48,707 nt of DNA from a virus: IMG/VR virus record IMGVR_UViG_3300025131_000069, positions 1 to 48,707 of that record, one strand, 5' to 3'. Shown here in pieces: positions 34,113-43,290 of the stretch (position 1 is its first letter; every line of letters starts with the position of its first letter). Made by a program: the position numbers and the translations under genes. Below the pieces are notes generated by a model that was given only the letters and a program-made list of their open reading frames with translations, ran no database searches and was not told where the DNA came from.

Positions 34113-36926
34113 ATGAGTAGCTCTGAAACAAGTGGATTGAGTAACTTATCAAGTATTTTTGCTCAAGGAGCAGGAACAAATCAATCACCTGTTCAAGGTA
34201 GGCACGAATCAGAAGTGTCACCGGGTGTTAGTATAGGTAGTAACTCTAATCTAGATTTTGATGCACCACAAAGTACATATGCATCAGATAATTTGAATTT
34301 AGACACTCCTGGACTACACAATCTTGCAGACAATGAAGGTTCACAAACACCATTTGAAGTAACAACAATAGGTGATAGTTTATTAACAAAAACTCCTACA
34401 TTAACACAGAATGCAACAAATCCTTTAAGAACAGGAGTAACAGGTTATTCATACTGGGGTACAGGTGATAGGATAGGTTTACCAGGAGACGGCCCAACAG
34501 ACCCTCAAAGTATAGATTTCTTTTCTGGTGAATATAATAATCAGAATTGGGGTACTGGACTTATTACATTTGCAAATGCCGCAGAAGAAGAATTTGCAAT
34601 ATCTGGCTTTACAAGAGGAATGCTTCCTTCCCCTACTAGTAATAATAGTAAAGGAGCATCAAAATATATTAAAAATATAGGTAGTGATGGATTAGGATAT
34701 ATGAAACAAAGCTCTTTACTTTGGAGTATGCCACTTGGATTTGGTGCGAATGGTACTAATCCAAGTTTAACTGATGACATCAGTACAGGTTTTGAGACTT
34801 CAATTCCATCTAAATATAATGGTAGTAATTTTATTCCAAATGAAACTGGTGATTATTTAGTCGGTAAAAACTTTCAATTTCCAGGCGTTTTGATGAAAGC
34901 AAGATATGAAAGTAATTATGGAACAAGTACTGTTATATCAGACGACAATAAATATAGTGCACAAGCAGGATATGATTCACCATTAAGTTATACATCTCAA
35001 TGGTATTACAGTTCAATAGGTGAGACTGTAGGTGGAACACCAGTTTTAGATGCAGATGAAAATGAAATAACTACAAATTCTCTTGCAAAAACAACACCAA
35101 ATCAAATACCAATATCTTCAGGTACTTATCCTAAAAATTTACATCATACCAATAAATTTGCTTTAGGTTCATATTACGGGCTGGGTTACAGGACAATAAG
35201 TCCTAATTTAGGTCTTCATACAGATGATGTAGGAGAAGATTCTGTATTAAGAAAAACATCTCTTGCTGATATGAATCAATATGATACTTTATATCAGTCT
35301 GTTGGTGGTGCAGGTAGTGATGGAATAATGAAATCGAGAGATGTAGGTTATTACTCTAATTTAGATTTATCAAATTTAAGTATTCGATACCAATCTAGTG
35401 CTTTTAGATATAATTATAATGGTGGGAATAGAAGTAGTGAAATAAACGAACCTTACACTATTGTTGGTGTCAATGATGCTGAAGGTGATTTTGCTAGTAG
35501 AAGTGAAATGAGCAGAGTAAGACAAAGTGATGCTAAAAAAAGAGATGCATCAAGACTTAAACTGTTTTTAGATAGTGATGCTGGTAAAAAGTGGAAAGTA
35601 GACGAAGCAAAAAGAGGTGTACTTGCCTATGTAAATCATATAGCTGGAGGAAGTTTAGACAATTTTGGAGGATTTCTTGCATTAGGTTTTGGTTCACAAC
35701 GATTTAATTATCTACCTCTGTTACCTGGTATCGTTATTGGTGGTGTGAATGTTAATATTGGTGCAAAAATAAGACTTGCAAAAGCATGGCCAACAACTTC
35801 AAGAGCTTTAGGTGTTGGTCGTTATGAAGATGTAGGACAGATTCCTGTGGCAAGTGCTATTCTCAATGTTAATAGACCTTTAACAAAAAATCCTATAGCA
35901 GATTTATTCTCATCTACCGCAATATTACACAAAGGTACGGGACACGACTTTGGTCAACCAGGAACTCGTTCACCTGGATATTTATCTACATTAGGAGGTA
36001 AACCTAAACAGAATGTCAATACTTCTATAAACCCGACTGGTGACCCTGGATTTTTCAGTTCAGTAACTAGTATGTTTGGTAGTCAAGATGGTCTTAAAGG
36101 AGATATATTTACGACAGCAGGTGTACCAGAAAATACAAACAGTATTAAACTATCATTTGATAAAGACAAAGATGATAAAAAAGCTAAAGCTTCTGACCCT
36201 AACGAAAATATTGAAACAAAAGATGAAGATTCAACAAACAAAGAACCTAAAGAAAATACACTTGATAAACTTAAAAAAGCAGCAAATTCATATGGTAAGG
36301 CCAAAGGTGCTACAGCAATTAAAAAAATAGAAGATGTCGAATCAAGTGAGCATGGTATGCCATTTTATTTTAAAGATTTAAGAGATAACACATATGTAAT
36401 ATTTAGAGCATATTTAGATTCTATTACAGAAGATGTATCTCCTGAATGGAATAGTGGTAATTATATAGGTAGAAGTGAACCAGTTTATACTTATAAAGGT
36501 GCAGAGAGATTAATTAATTTTAGTGTAAAATTATATGCATTCACAAAAGATGAATTAAAAGCTATTTATATAAAAATGGACAGATTGACATCAATGGCAT
36601 ATCCCAAATATAAAGCAGATAGATTATTTATAACTGAGGGGGTCAATAAAGTTGCCAAAACAAGAATGATACCACCATTAGCAAAATTAAGAATAGGAGA
36701 ATTATATGGTTCAAAAGGAAGAGAACTTCCAGGTTTTATAAAAAGTTTAAGTTACTCAGTTCCAGAAGAAGCCACTTGGGAACATGAACAAGGTAAAAGA
36801 GTTCCTAAATATATTACAGCAACAATAGGTTTTCAAGTGATACACGCTACTGTAGGTCCACCGGGGCTAGGTGATAGATTTTATGGTATCATGGAAGAAG
36901 GTATTGAAGAATTTGTATCATCATAA
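34113..36926 (+). CDS. Large baseplate/tail-tube-associated structural protein
   Basis: 937 residues. The N-terminal 600 are Ser/Asn/Gly/Tyr-rich and probably extended or disordered, with beta segments. The central part is Lys/Asp-rich. The C-terminal 200 (GMPFYFKDLRDNTYVIFRAY, later LPGFIKSLSYSVPEEATWE) look like the tube-like baseplate domain of gp48/gp54 proteins. It lies between the tape measure and a gp53-like gene, consistent with baseplate central proteins. Exact equivalent not certain. Confidence 0.55.
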   Translation: MSSSETSGLSNLSSIFAQGAGTNQSPVQGRHESEVSPGVSIGSNSNLDFDAPQSTYASDNLNLDTPGLHNLADNEGSQTPFEVTTIGDSLLTKTPTLTQNATNPLRTGVTGYSYWGTGDRIGLPGDGPTDPQSIDFFSGEYNNQNWGTGLITFANAAEEEFAISGFTRGMLPSPTSNNSKGASKYIKNIGSDGLGYMKQSSLLWSMPLGFGANGTNPSLTDDISTGFETSIPSKYNGSNFIPNETGDYLVGKNFQFPGVLMKARYESNYGTSTVISDDNKYSAQAGYDSPLSYTSQWYYSSIGETVGGTPVLDADENEITTNSLAKTTPNQIPISSGTYPKNLHHTNKFALGSYYGLGYRTISPNLGLHTDDVGEDSVLRKTSLADMNQYDTLYQSVGGAGSDGIMKSRDVGYYSNLDLSNLSIRYQSSAFRYNYNGGNRSSEINEPYTIVGVNDAEGDFASRSEMSRVRQSDAKKRDASRLKLFLDSDAGKKWKVDEAKRGVLAYVNHIAGGSLDNFGGFLALGFGSQRFNYLPLLPGIVIGGVNVNIGAKIRLAKAWPTTSRALGVGRYEDVGQIPVASAILNVNRPLTKNPIADLFSSTAILHKGTGHDFGQPGTRSPGYLSTLGGKPKQNVNTSINPTGDPGFFSSVTSMFGSQDGLKGDIFTTAGVPENTNSIKLSFDKDKDDKKAKASDPNENIETKDEDSTNKEPKENTLDKLKKAANSYGKAKGATAIKKIEDVESSEHGMPFYFKDLRDNTYVIFRAYLDSITEDVSPEWNSGNYIGRSEPVYTYKGAERLINFSVKLYAFTKDELKAIYIKMDRLTSMAYPKYKADRLFITEGVNKVAKTRMIPPLAKLRIGELYGSKGRELPGFIKSLSYSVPEEATWEHEQGKRVPKYITATIGFQVIHATVGPPGLGDRFYGIMEEGIEEFVSS

Positions 36927-36943
36927 TTAAAAGAGGAATAAAA

Positions 36944-37237
36944 ATGTCAAGATATAGAAATACTAGTATAAAAAGAATTAAAAATTCACCTGAATATAAT
37001 AAAAAAGGTAAAGATGCATATGGAACAACTTTGTACGAAAAAATTTCAGAAACAGATGATGATATTTTTATAATAACTACTGATGGTGATAGGTTAGATA
37101 CTTTATCACAGCAATTTTATGGTACTCCCAAATTATGGTGGTTTATAGCTCATACGAATAATATATCTACAAATAATTTAATACCAGGTACTTCATTAAG
37201 GATATCTATTAATACAGAATTAGCAAGAGGTTTATAA
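36944..37237 (+). CDS. LysM-like baseplate wedge protein (gp53-like)
   Basis: 97 residues. The core GDRLDTLSQQFYGTPKLWWF, followed by IAHTNNI and LIPGTSLRI, is a LysM-type fold as in T4 gp53 and tail protein X. In contractile tails it clamps baseplate wedges around the hub. AGAGGA ribosome site, and the next gene begins one base after the stop. Short compared with T4 gp53 (196), as is common in other phages. Confidence 0.72.
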   Translation: MSRYRNTSIKRIKNSPEYNKKGKDAYGTTLYEKISETDDDIFIITTDGDRLDTLSQQFYGTPKLWWFIAHTNNISTNNLIPGTSLRISINTELARGL

Positions 37238-37238
37238 T

Positions 37239-40200
37239 ATGTCAATCAACAGTAGAGTTTTTGGAGCTCCAATTGATAAAAAAATACAAGCAAAATTAAG
37301 GGCAAGACAAGACTTAGCTCACGATGGTTCAGGTAAGGTTGCTGTTAAACCAAATGAAACAAGAATAGGTAAATATTCTGGTGGGTTAGACCCTAGTTCA
37401 AAAAACACTTATGATGAAGTTTTAGGTAAAGAACATATGGCACAGTTTGGTGGCCAAATTGACCCGTCCACTCGAACACCATGGGTCAGAATGTGGACAG
37501 CAATAGAGGTTCGACAATATGCAGATGTACCAGGTGCAAAAGGACAAGTATCAAAGGCAGATTATGATAAAAAAGTACAAAAATATCGTGAACAAAAACA
37601 ATCTTTAGATTCCACAGCAAATAAAGCTACCAAAGAATTTCAGAAAGACCTTGAAGCATTAAATAATCTTCAAGAACAAATTTTAAAAATAGATACATCA
37701 AAAAAAGTTAGTTCTGGTGGTATTAAAAGGTATGCCGTTGAAAAACAAAATATGACATTTGAAGATGGTACTCAAGGTCCAGGTTGGCAAATAAGAGAAG
37801 CTAAATCAGCTGCAGTTCAGGTTTATGAGATAGGTAATCATGCTTTTAATAATTTTTGGAGTGAAAATGGAAAAAGAAGAACAACACCTAATAAAACAGT
37901 ACAAAAACAATCTGATATAATAGAAGAAAAATTTTTAGGTTTATATGTTCCTGAAGAAGGTGAAGTACAGGCATTACAAGGTGCTGGATTCAATGAATAT
38001 CTTAAACCACCAGCCGGTATAACAAATGTAAGGTCAACTACAATAGGGCCATTAGGTTTGATGAAAAAAACTGAAGTAACTTTTGTTGTACATAATTTTC
38101 ATGATTATGAAGCAATTTATTCAAGGTATTTTTTAACTCCTGGTGCACAAGTTTTTGTTGATTTCGGGTGGAGCAGTCTTCATACAGATTTGTATGACCC
38201 AAGATTCTTTTTTGATGTAGATGAAATCGACACACTTAAAACGAAATATGGTTCATCGAGAGTAGAAGAAGTGTTGTTTGGTAAAGATTGGGGCAGAGAT
38301 GGTGTTATTGGTGAAAATTATGGTGAGATGGAAGTTTTGATGGGCCAAGTTACAAAATTTGACACAAAATTTAAAGATGACGGTACTATTGAATGTTCAC
38401 TTACATTTGCTTCTAAGAATTATGCACTTTTAGACCATAAACCTGACGCTGTGCAAAAAAATAGGATATTGAAATACTTAGAATTAGATATTATTAAATA
38501 TGCTTCTAATTTTATCCAAGATACTTCAGAAGGAGCCACAATTATATCATCTGAAGATGATGATGGAACACCACAATCTAGAGACAATCAAAGACTGCTT
38601 GCTAATATTTTTGCCGACAGATATTTATCCGGAGGTACTACTCATGGTGTTGACGCAAATTCACCTGGTGTGTTGAGTGTTGTAACAGGAGTTTATTGGC
38701 AATCTGCACTTTCAACCGGTATGAAAACCGATTTTGATACTTACTATAAGAGCAATGAAGACGCGGACTTACTTGAAAAATCAATTAAGGGTCATGTAAA
38801 AACATTGTATGGTGCAGATGCAAAACAACTTTATGTTAGTTATGGATTTTTTGAGGATAAAATATTAAATTTAGAATTTGGTAATGCAATGAATGCTTCT
38901 GAACTTGCAGGAAAAGGTTCCGAAGAATCAAATTTTGCAACTAAATTTGATTCAAAAAAAACTTATATAAACTATACTGATAGTTTGTTTCTTAGACAAT
39001 CTTATGAAGACGCAGAAAAGGTTGGAAAAAATTTATCATATTTATATCCGAATTTATCAGATAATTCTAGTTTAGGTAAAGAAGTGATAGTAGGTTTATT
39101 ATCAGAAGAAAGTTATAACAATGTAGCAAATCCTAACTCACCTCTAAATATGTATAGTAAATTATTTAAAAATAATGAATTAACTAAAAACAGTTTAGAT
39201 AAAATTTATGGAGTTGAACAAAATTATTTTAATTCAAGGATTCTTGATGCGTCTGATACCGGGGCAGGTGATAAAGCAAGAGACCACTTGTTAAAAGTTT
39301 TTAAGAAAGATTTTTTAGCTAAAAATATATTTCCGTTAAGAGAAATGTTTATCAGTGTTGAATTGATTAAAAGTGCTGTTAAAAAAAGTGAAACAACTGA
39401 GAAGATATTAGAATACATTTTCAAGGAAATAAAAAAGGATTCTAACGATATAATTGATTTACAATTACTTTCAAATGAAGATGGTACAAAAATAGGTGTA
39501 GTTGATATAAATTGTTTACCTATTAAACATGTTAAATCTCAAAACAAAAATCTTAAAATTAAAAAATATGATTACGATGAAATTTTTACATTTAAACCGT
39601 TTTCAAAAAATTCAATCGTAACTAATTTTGATTTGTCATTAACCACGCCTAAAGGTGCAATGAACAGCATGATTGCAATACAATCTATGTCAGGTCAAAA
39701 AAAAATTACCGCAGGTGATGGTCATATAGATGCTATACTTGCACTTAAAATAGCAGAACAAGTTAAAACTGATTTAGTATCTACTATTAAAGACATCGAT
39801 GTAGTTTATTTACCAGAACAAGGCCAGGTTGCTTCTGATAGATTACTTTTAACAGGCTTAGAAAGAGACAAAAGAGTTCGTGAAAAATTTTCTGAAGGTG
39901 CAATTTTTAATACGAAAAAATTTAAACCTATAAAATTTGCAAAACCATCAGCAGGTCTACCTGTAAACACTGCTAAACATGTAATATCGACTGCTAAAAA
40001 CACTACTACAGTAGTTACAAATTATTATCAAGATGAAGAAGGAAGAACTAAAAGACTTGCAAAAGAAGAAAAAGAGGAACTAGAATTTGGATACAATTTA
40101 GTAAGTGGAGATGCAGCTGAAAAAATGGCAGAAGCCACAAGCGAATTTTTTGCTACTATGCATTCTACGATTATACCGTTAAAATGTAGTTTGAGTCTTA

Positions 40201-40535
40201 AAGGTATAGCAGGAATAACAAATGGTGATATATTTACAATAGACTATTTACCTGAAAAATATCAAGGAATTACATATTTTCAAGTTACAAAAATAACACA
40301 CAAATTTGGAAATGACTGGGAAACTTCTATAGAAGCACAATTTAGGATAAATGCAGAAGCAAAAGCAGACCTTTATAACGGAGTCATATCTGGTTATAGT
40401 AAAAAAATAAATTCTCAGATGGTAAGTGGTTTGACTAAAGAACATGCAGACCGTGGATTGAAAACCAAAGGAAGTAGGTTATCAAATAATTATAGTATGT
40501 ATGGTAAACCAATAAAAGTTATAGACTGGAATTAA
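37239..40535 (+). CDS. Baseplate hub-type protein (gp27-like domains)
   Basis: 1098 residues. The N-terminal 230 are Lys/Gln-rich with a coiled stretch. About 250-420 (ITNVRSTTIGPLGLMKKTEV, then FLTPGAQVFVDFGWSSL) looks like a hub domain. The C-terminal part (IPLKCSLSLKGIAGITNGDI, then YLPEKYQGITYFQVTKITHK and WETSIEAQFRI) is typical of phage hub proteins. Position after the gp53-like gene fits. The long central region is unassigned. Confidence 0.6.
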   Translation: MSINSRVFGAPIDKKIQAKLRARQDLAHDGSGKVAVKPNETRIGKYSGGLDPSSKNTYDEVLGKEHMAQFGGQIDPSTRTPWVRMWTAIEVRQYADVPGAKGQVSKADYDKKVQKYREQKQSLDSTANKATKEFQKDLEALNNLQEQILKIDTSKKVSSGGIKRYAVEKQNMTFEDGTQGPGWQIREAKSAAVQVYEIGNHAFNNFWSENGKRRTTPNKTVQKQSDIIEEKFLGLYVPEEGEVQALQGAGFNEYLKPPAGITNVRSTTIGPLGLMKKTEVTFVVHNFHDYEAIYSRYFLTPGAQVFVDFGWSSLHTDLYDPRFFFDVDEIDTLKTKYGSSRVEEVLFGKDWGRDGVIGENYGEMEVLMGQVTKFDTKFKDDGTIECSLTFASKNYALLDHKPDAVQKNRILKYLELDIIKYASNFIQDTSEGATIISSEDDDGTPQSRDNQRLLANIFADRYLSGGTTHGVDANSPGVLSVVTGVYWQSALSTGMKTDFDTYYKSNEDADLLEKSIKGHVKTLYGADAKQLYVSYGFFEDKILNLEFGNAMNASELAGKGSEESNFATKFDSKKTYINYTDSLFLRQSYEDAEKVGKNLSYLYPNLSDNSSLGKEVIVGLLSEESYNNVANPNSPLNMYSKLFKNNELTKNSLDKIYGVEQNYFNSRILDASDTGAGDKARDHLLKVFKKDFLAKNIFPLREMFISVELIKSAVKKSETTEKILEYIFKEIKKDSNDIIDLQLLSNEDGTKIGVVDINCLPIKHVKSQNKNLKIKKYDYDEIFTFKPFSKNSIVTNFDLSLTTPKGAMNSMIAIQSMSGQKKITAGDGHIDAILALKIAEQVKTDLVSTIKDIDVVYLPEQGQVASDRLLLTGLERDKRVREKFSEGAIFNTKKFKPIKFAKPSAGLPVNTAKHVISTAKNTTTVVTNYYQDEEGRTKRLAKEEKEELEFGYNLVSGDAAEKMAEATSEFFATMHSTIIPLKCSLSLKGIAGITNGDIFTIDYLPEKYQGITYFQVTKITHKFGNDWETSIEAQFRINAEAKADLYNGVISGYSKKINSQMVSGLTKEHADRGLKTKGSRLSNNYSMYGKPIKVIDWN

Positions 40536-40538
40536 AAA

Positions 40539-43163
40539 ATGGCAAAATTAACAGAAGCACAATTACAAAGTATAGCATGGGCAAAAAGTTTTAAAGCAAA
40601 AAGGGCTTATAATGATGACTATGTGGCCACAGATGGTAGTGGTGTATCAGCGATGTATGGGTATTGGATGGCTTTATTTATGACGAGTCCTAGACATAGT
40701 TCTGTTATGCCTGGTGATGGAGCTATTGGTTATAAAGCTCCAGATGGTTATGTTGAAGGTATACTAGAAGACATGGCAAAAGGTAAATATGGCGTAACAA
40801 ACAATGAGAGAGGTCAAGGAGGTAAGTATGACAATGTAGTTCAGAGAATTGATACTCATCATAGAGAATTAAAAAAGGTAGTTGATTACTATCAAGTGAT
40901 TAACAAAAAATTAGAAGAACTAACTTTAGAAGAACATAAATGGCATGCTCCTAGATTTGCACTCGGTTTAAAAGTAAATGCAGTTGTAAATTTGGATGAT
41001 GGATATGAAATGTATACTTTAACTGTTGCATTTTTACCAGGTAGTGGAGTCTCATCAAATGAACAAGATGTTGAACAGGCCTTTAATTTAAAACCACAGA
41101 ATTATTCAGTATTATTGGGACTAGCACAAGGTGGTGCACCCACAGGCCATAATTTCCCTACAGATAATAAGAATAACAACTACCCAATGGACCATGAAAC
41201 CGGTAACAGAGCTTTTACAGCTTTTCCTGATTTTACTACAGATACAAATACTGATGAAAGTGGTGTTTATATATTTGCAAATACATGGGGTTTACCTGGT
41301 CATATGGCAAAGATAGGCCAAGAATCATATTTTACTGACAAAGTTTTTGATATGAGTAGACCCTATCAAAATCACGAAATTTGGGGGCACCCAACCACAT
41401 GGGTGCCAGCAGAAGCATCGGGATTCACTCCGACAAATTATAATGGTCATTATATTGATGTAGTACCAGGTAAAACATACTATGAATTGGGAGTAAAAGT
41501 ACCATATGCTTTTAATCAGTCATCTCCCAACCCTGATGGAGCTGATACAATGGCTAAATCACCTTATATGCAATATTATGCCTCAGGCACATCACTTAGC
41601 GGAATTCCTACAATAGCTATTGCAAAAGAAGAAGATGTTTGGCATGACTCTGGTGTAGGAATAATTCATTTACAAGTTAATATGTGGACGGATATAACGA
41701 GAGTAGTAGGTTTAGTACTGGATGGTGTAAATTATTTTAATAAAAATGGTATAGTCTCAATTGATGCTGCAAATAAAACTATTCAACGAAAAATAGACAC
41801 AATACTACCATATGAATGGAAACCTGAACCTACTGAAGACGATTTGCATGATGCTTGTATACAATGTGTGAACTTATGGCCATGGGGCATGACAAGATTT
41901 GAAGAAAATTTAGCCTATCCTAGATATGGAACTGGTGGCCTAAATGATTTTAGTACTGCATATGCATTTAAAGACGACTATACATTCTTAAATCCTCTTT
42001 TTGAACAAGAATGGAGTAGTGGTGTTAGCACGGAACAATTTTCAAAAAACTGCAGAAGCATAGGCAGACACTTACCTAAATATAGAGATGAAAGTTTTAT
42101 TTATCATCCTTTTGCATATTTTTACGCATCCCAAGCCGCAGCTTGGCAATATCTTGAAGTGTTTCAATTACCAGCATCACATCTAACTCATAGCGGAAAA
42201 CAATTAAAGAATGCAGGAATGACGGCCGAGAATCCTGGTGAACCAAAAAAATGGGAAAAGTGGGTCTGGGAATGGACACCATCTGAAATCAAAACTCAAT
42301 TTCAAGATTATGCGTTAACAGAGACATGGGAAATAGCTTCAAAAGACTTGATGTGGGATAGTGTTAATCACGAAGGTGTAGTTTATGGTGGCCACAAAAC
42401 TGATTTTTCACCTTTTTCATTTTGTTCATATATTGATACTATGACTGGTTTAAATGAAAGTGATAATATGGACCCAGCACTCGTAATGGGTATAGGAGAA
42501 ATTGGAGCATGTGTACCCAATCCACAATATTGTCCATCATCTGTTTGGGAAACTTTAACTCAACTAGCCCCTGCATCTGAAAATAAAACTGAAACAAGTG
42601 CTATTTTTAAATCTCAATATTTTATAGATAATGGATACAACTATTGGATGAATCCGTTAAGTGGTAATACAGACAATGAAACATGGTGGAATGTGTGTGA
42701 AGGATTAAAAAGTATCGGGGCAGTAGATGACAATTGTAATCCTTTATATCGTGCTGATTCACTTCCGAGTACCGTTGGTACAAATGCAAACCCTGGCAGT
42801 GAAGACAATATTGGTTGCAACATTATTAGCGTAACGAGTCAATACCCACTAATACAAGGTACTCAAGTAATGGGTGCTTCAACTAATTCAGTTCTGCTCA
42901 ATTCTTATTATGATATACATAATTATGATACGGATGCTACGATGTGTAATAATTCCAATACAGGTGCTACTATGGAAGCAAAAAATATTTGTGAAGAGAA
43001 TTATGAAAATGAGCATGAATGGTATACATGGATAACCACACAAATGGGACTACCAAATGGTGACCCTGACGGTTCAGAAGGGATTGGATGTTGTTGTATG
43101 AAACCTGATGGTTGGAAAGAACCATATCTTGACGGTTATGGATATCCATTCGGTATAGAATAG
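40539..43163 (+). CDS. Large Cys- and Trp-rich protein, possible tail tip or receptor-binding protein
   Basis: 874 residues, not recognised. The N-terminal 160 are helical and include MYGYWMALFMTSPRHSSVMP. The rest is Trp-, Tyr- and Pro-rich, and Cys-rich after about residue 430 (for example DACIQCVNLWPWG and GIGCCCMKPDGW). The Cys density is far above its neighbours and could mean disulfides or metal sites. The end (KPDGWKEPYLDGYGYPFG) has a decayed copy after the stop. Being last in the baseplate operon, an adhesin role is plausible. Confidence 0.5.
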   Translation: MAKLTEAQLQSIAWAKSFKAKRAYNDDYVATDGSGVSAMYGYWMALFMTSPRHSSVMPGDGAIGYKAPDGYVEGILEDMAKGKYGVTNNERGQGGKYDNVVQRIDTHHRELKKVVDYYQVINKKLEELTLEEHKWHAPRFALGLKVNAVVNLDDGYEMYTLTVAFLPGSGVSSNEQDVEQAFNLKPQNYSVLLGLAQGGAPTGHNFPTDNKNNNYPMDHETGNRAFTAFPDFTTDTNTDESGVYIFANTWGLPGHMAKIGQESYFTDKVFDMSRPYQNHEIWGHPTTWVPAEASGFTPTNYNGHYIDVVPGKTYYELGVKVPYAFNQSSPNPDGADTMAKSPYMQYYASGTSLSGIPTIAIAKEEDVWHDSGVGIIHLQVNMWTDITRVVGLVLDGVNYFNKNGIVSIDAANKTIQRKIDTILPYEWKPEPTEDDLHDACIQCVNLWPWGMTRFEENLAYPRYGTGGLNDFSTAYAFKDDYTFLNPLFEQEWSSGVSTEQFSKNCRSIGRHLPKYRDESFIYHPFAYFYASQAAAWQYLEVFQLPASHLTHSGKQLKNAGMTAENPGEPKKWEKWVWEWTPSEIKTQFQDYALTETWEIASKDLMWDSVNHEGVVYGGHKTDFSPFSFCSYIDTMTGLNESDNMDPALVMGIGEIGACVPNPQYCPSSVWETLTQLAPASENKTETSAIFKSQYFIDNGYNYWMNPLSGNTDNETWWNVCEGLKSIGAVDDNCNPLYRADSLPSTVGTNANPGSEDNIGCNIISVTSQYPLIQGTQVMGASTNSVLLNSYYDIHNYDTDATMCNNSNTGATMEAKNICEENYENEHEWYTWITTQMGLPNGDPDGSEGIGCCCMKPDGWKEPYLDGYGYPFGIE

Positions 43164-43230
43164 AATCCTGATGGTTGGGAAGAACCCATATCTTGACGAA
43201 TTTGGACAACCATTCGATATACTTCCGTAA
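43164..43230 (+). pseudogene. Decayed tandem copy of the C-terminal repeat of the preceding gene
   Basis: The 67 bases after the TAG repeat the last ~60 coding bases. They read NPDGWEEP in frame, then one extra C shifts the frame; corrected for it, they continue PYLDEFGQPFDILP to a TAA at 43228. This looks like a broken repeat unit, or a sequencing error near the end of a longer protein. Confidence 0.65.
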
Positions 43231-43256
43231 TGTTATAATAAAAATAAAAAAACTTC

Positions 43257-43285
43257 TTGTTTTTTACATAAAAAGGTTATATATT
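43257..43285 (+). promoter_or_regulatory. Sigma70-like promoter ahead of the polymerase gene
   Basis: TTGTTT (43257-43262), 17-base spacer, TATATT (43280-43285), then ATG 6 bases later at 43291. No Shine-Dalgarno site is present. The transcript would start at or next to the ATG, suggesting a leaderless mRNA. An AT-only hairpin with a T-run (43247-43265) overlaps and may be a weak terminator. Confidence 0.45.
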
Positions 43286-43290
43286 ATACT

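Noticed and set aside
41386-41407. Hairpin GGCACCC/GGGTGCC inside the Cys/Trp-rich gene.
   Set aside because: It lies mid-gene, has no T-run and no nearby regulatory context; probably chance.
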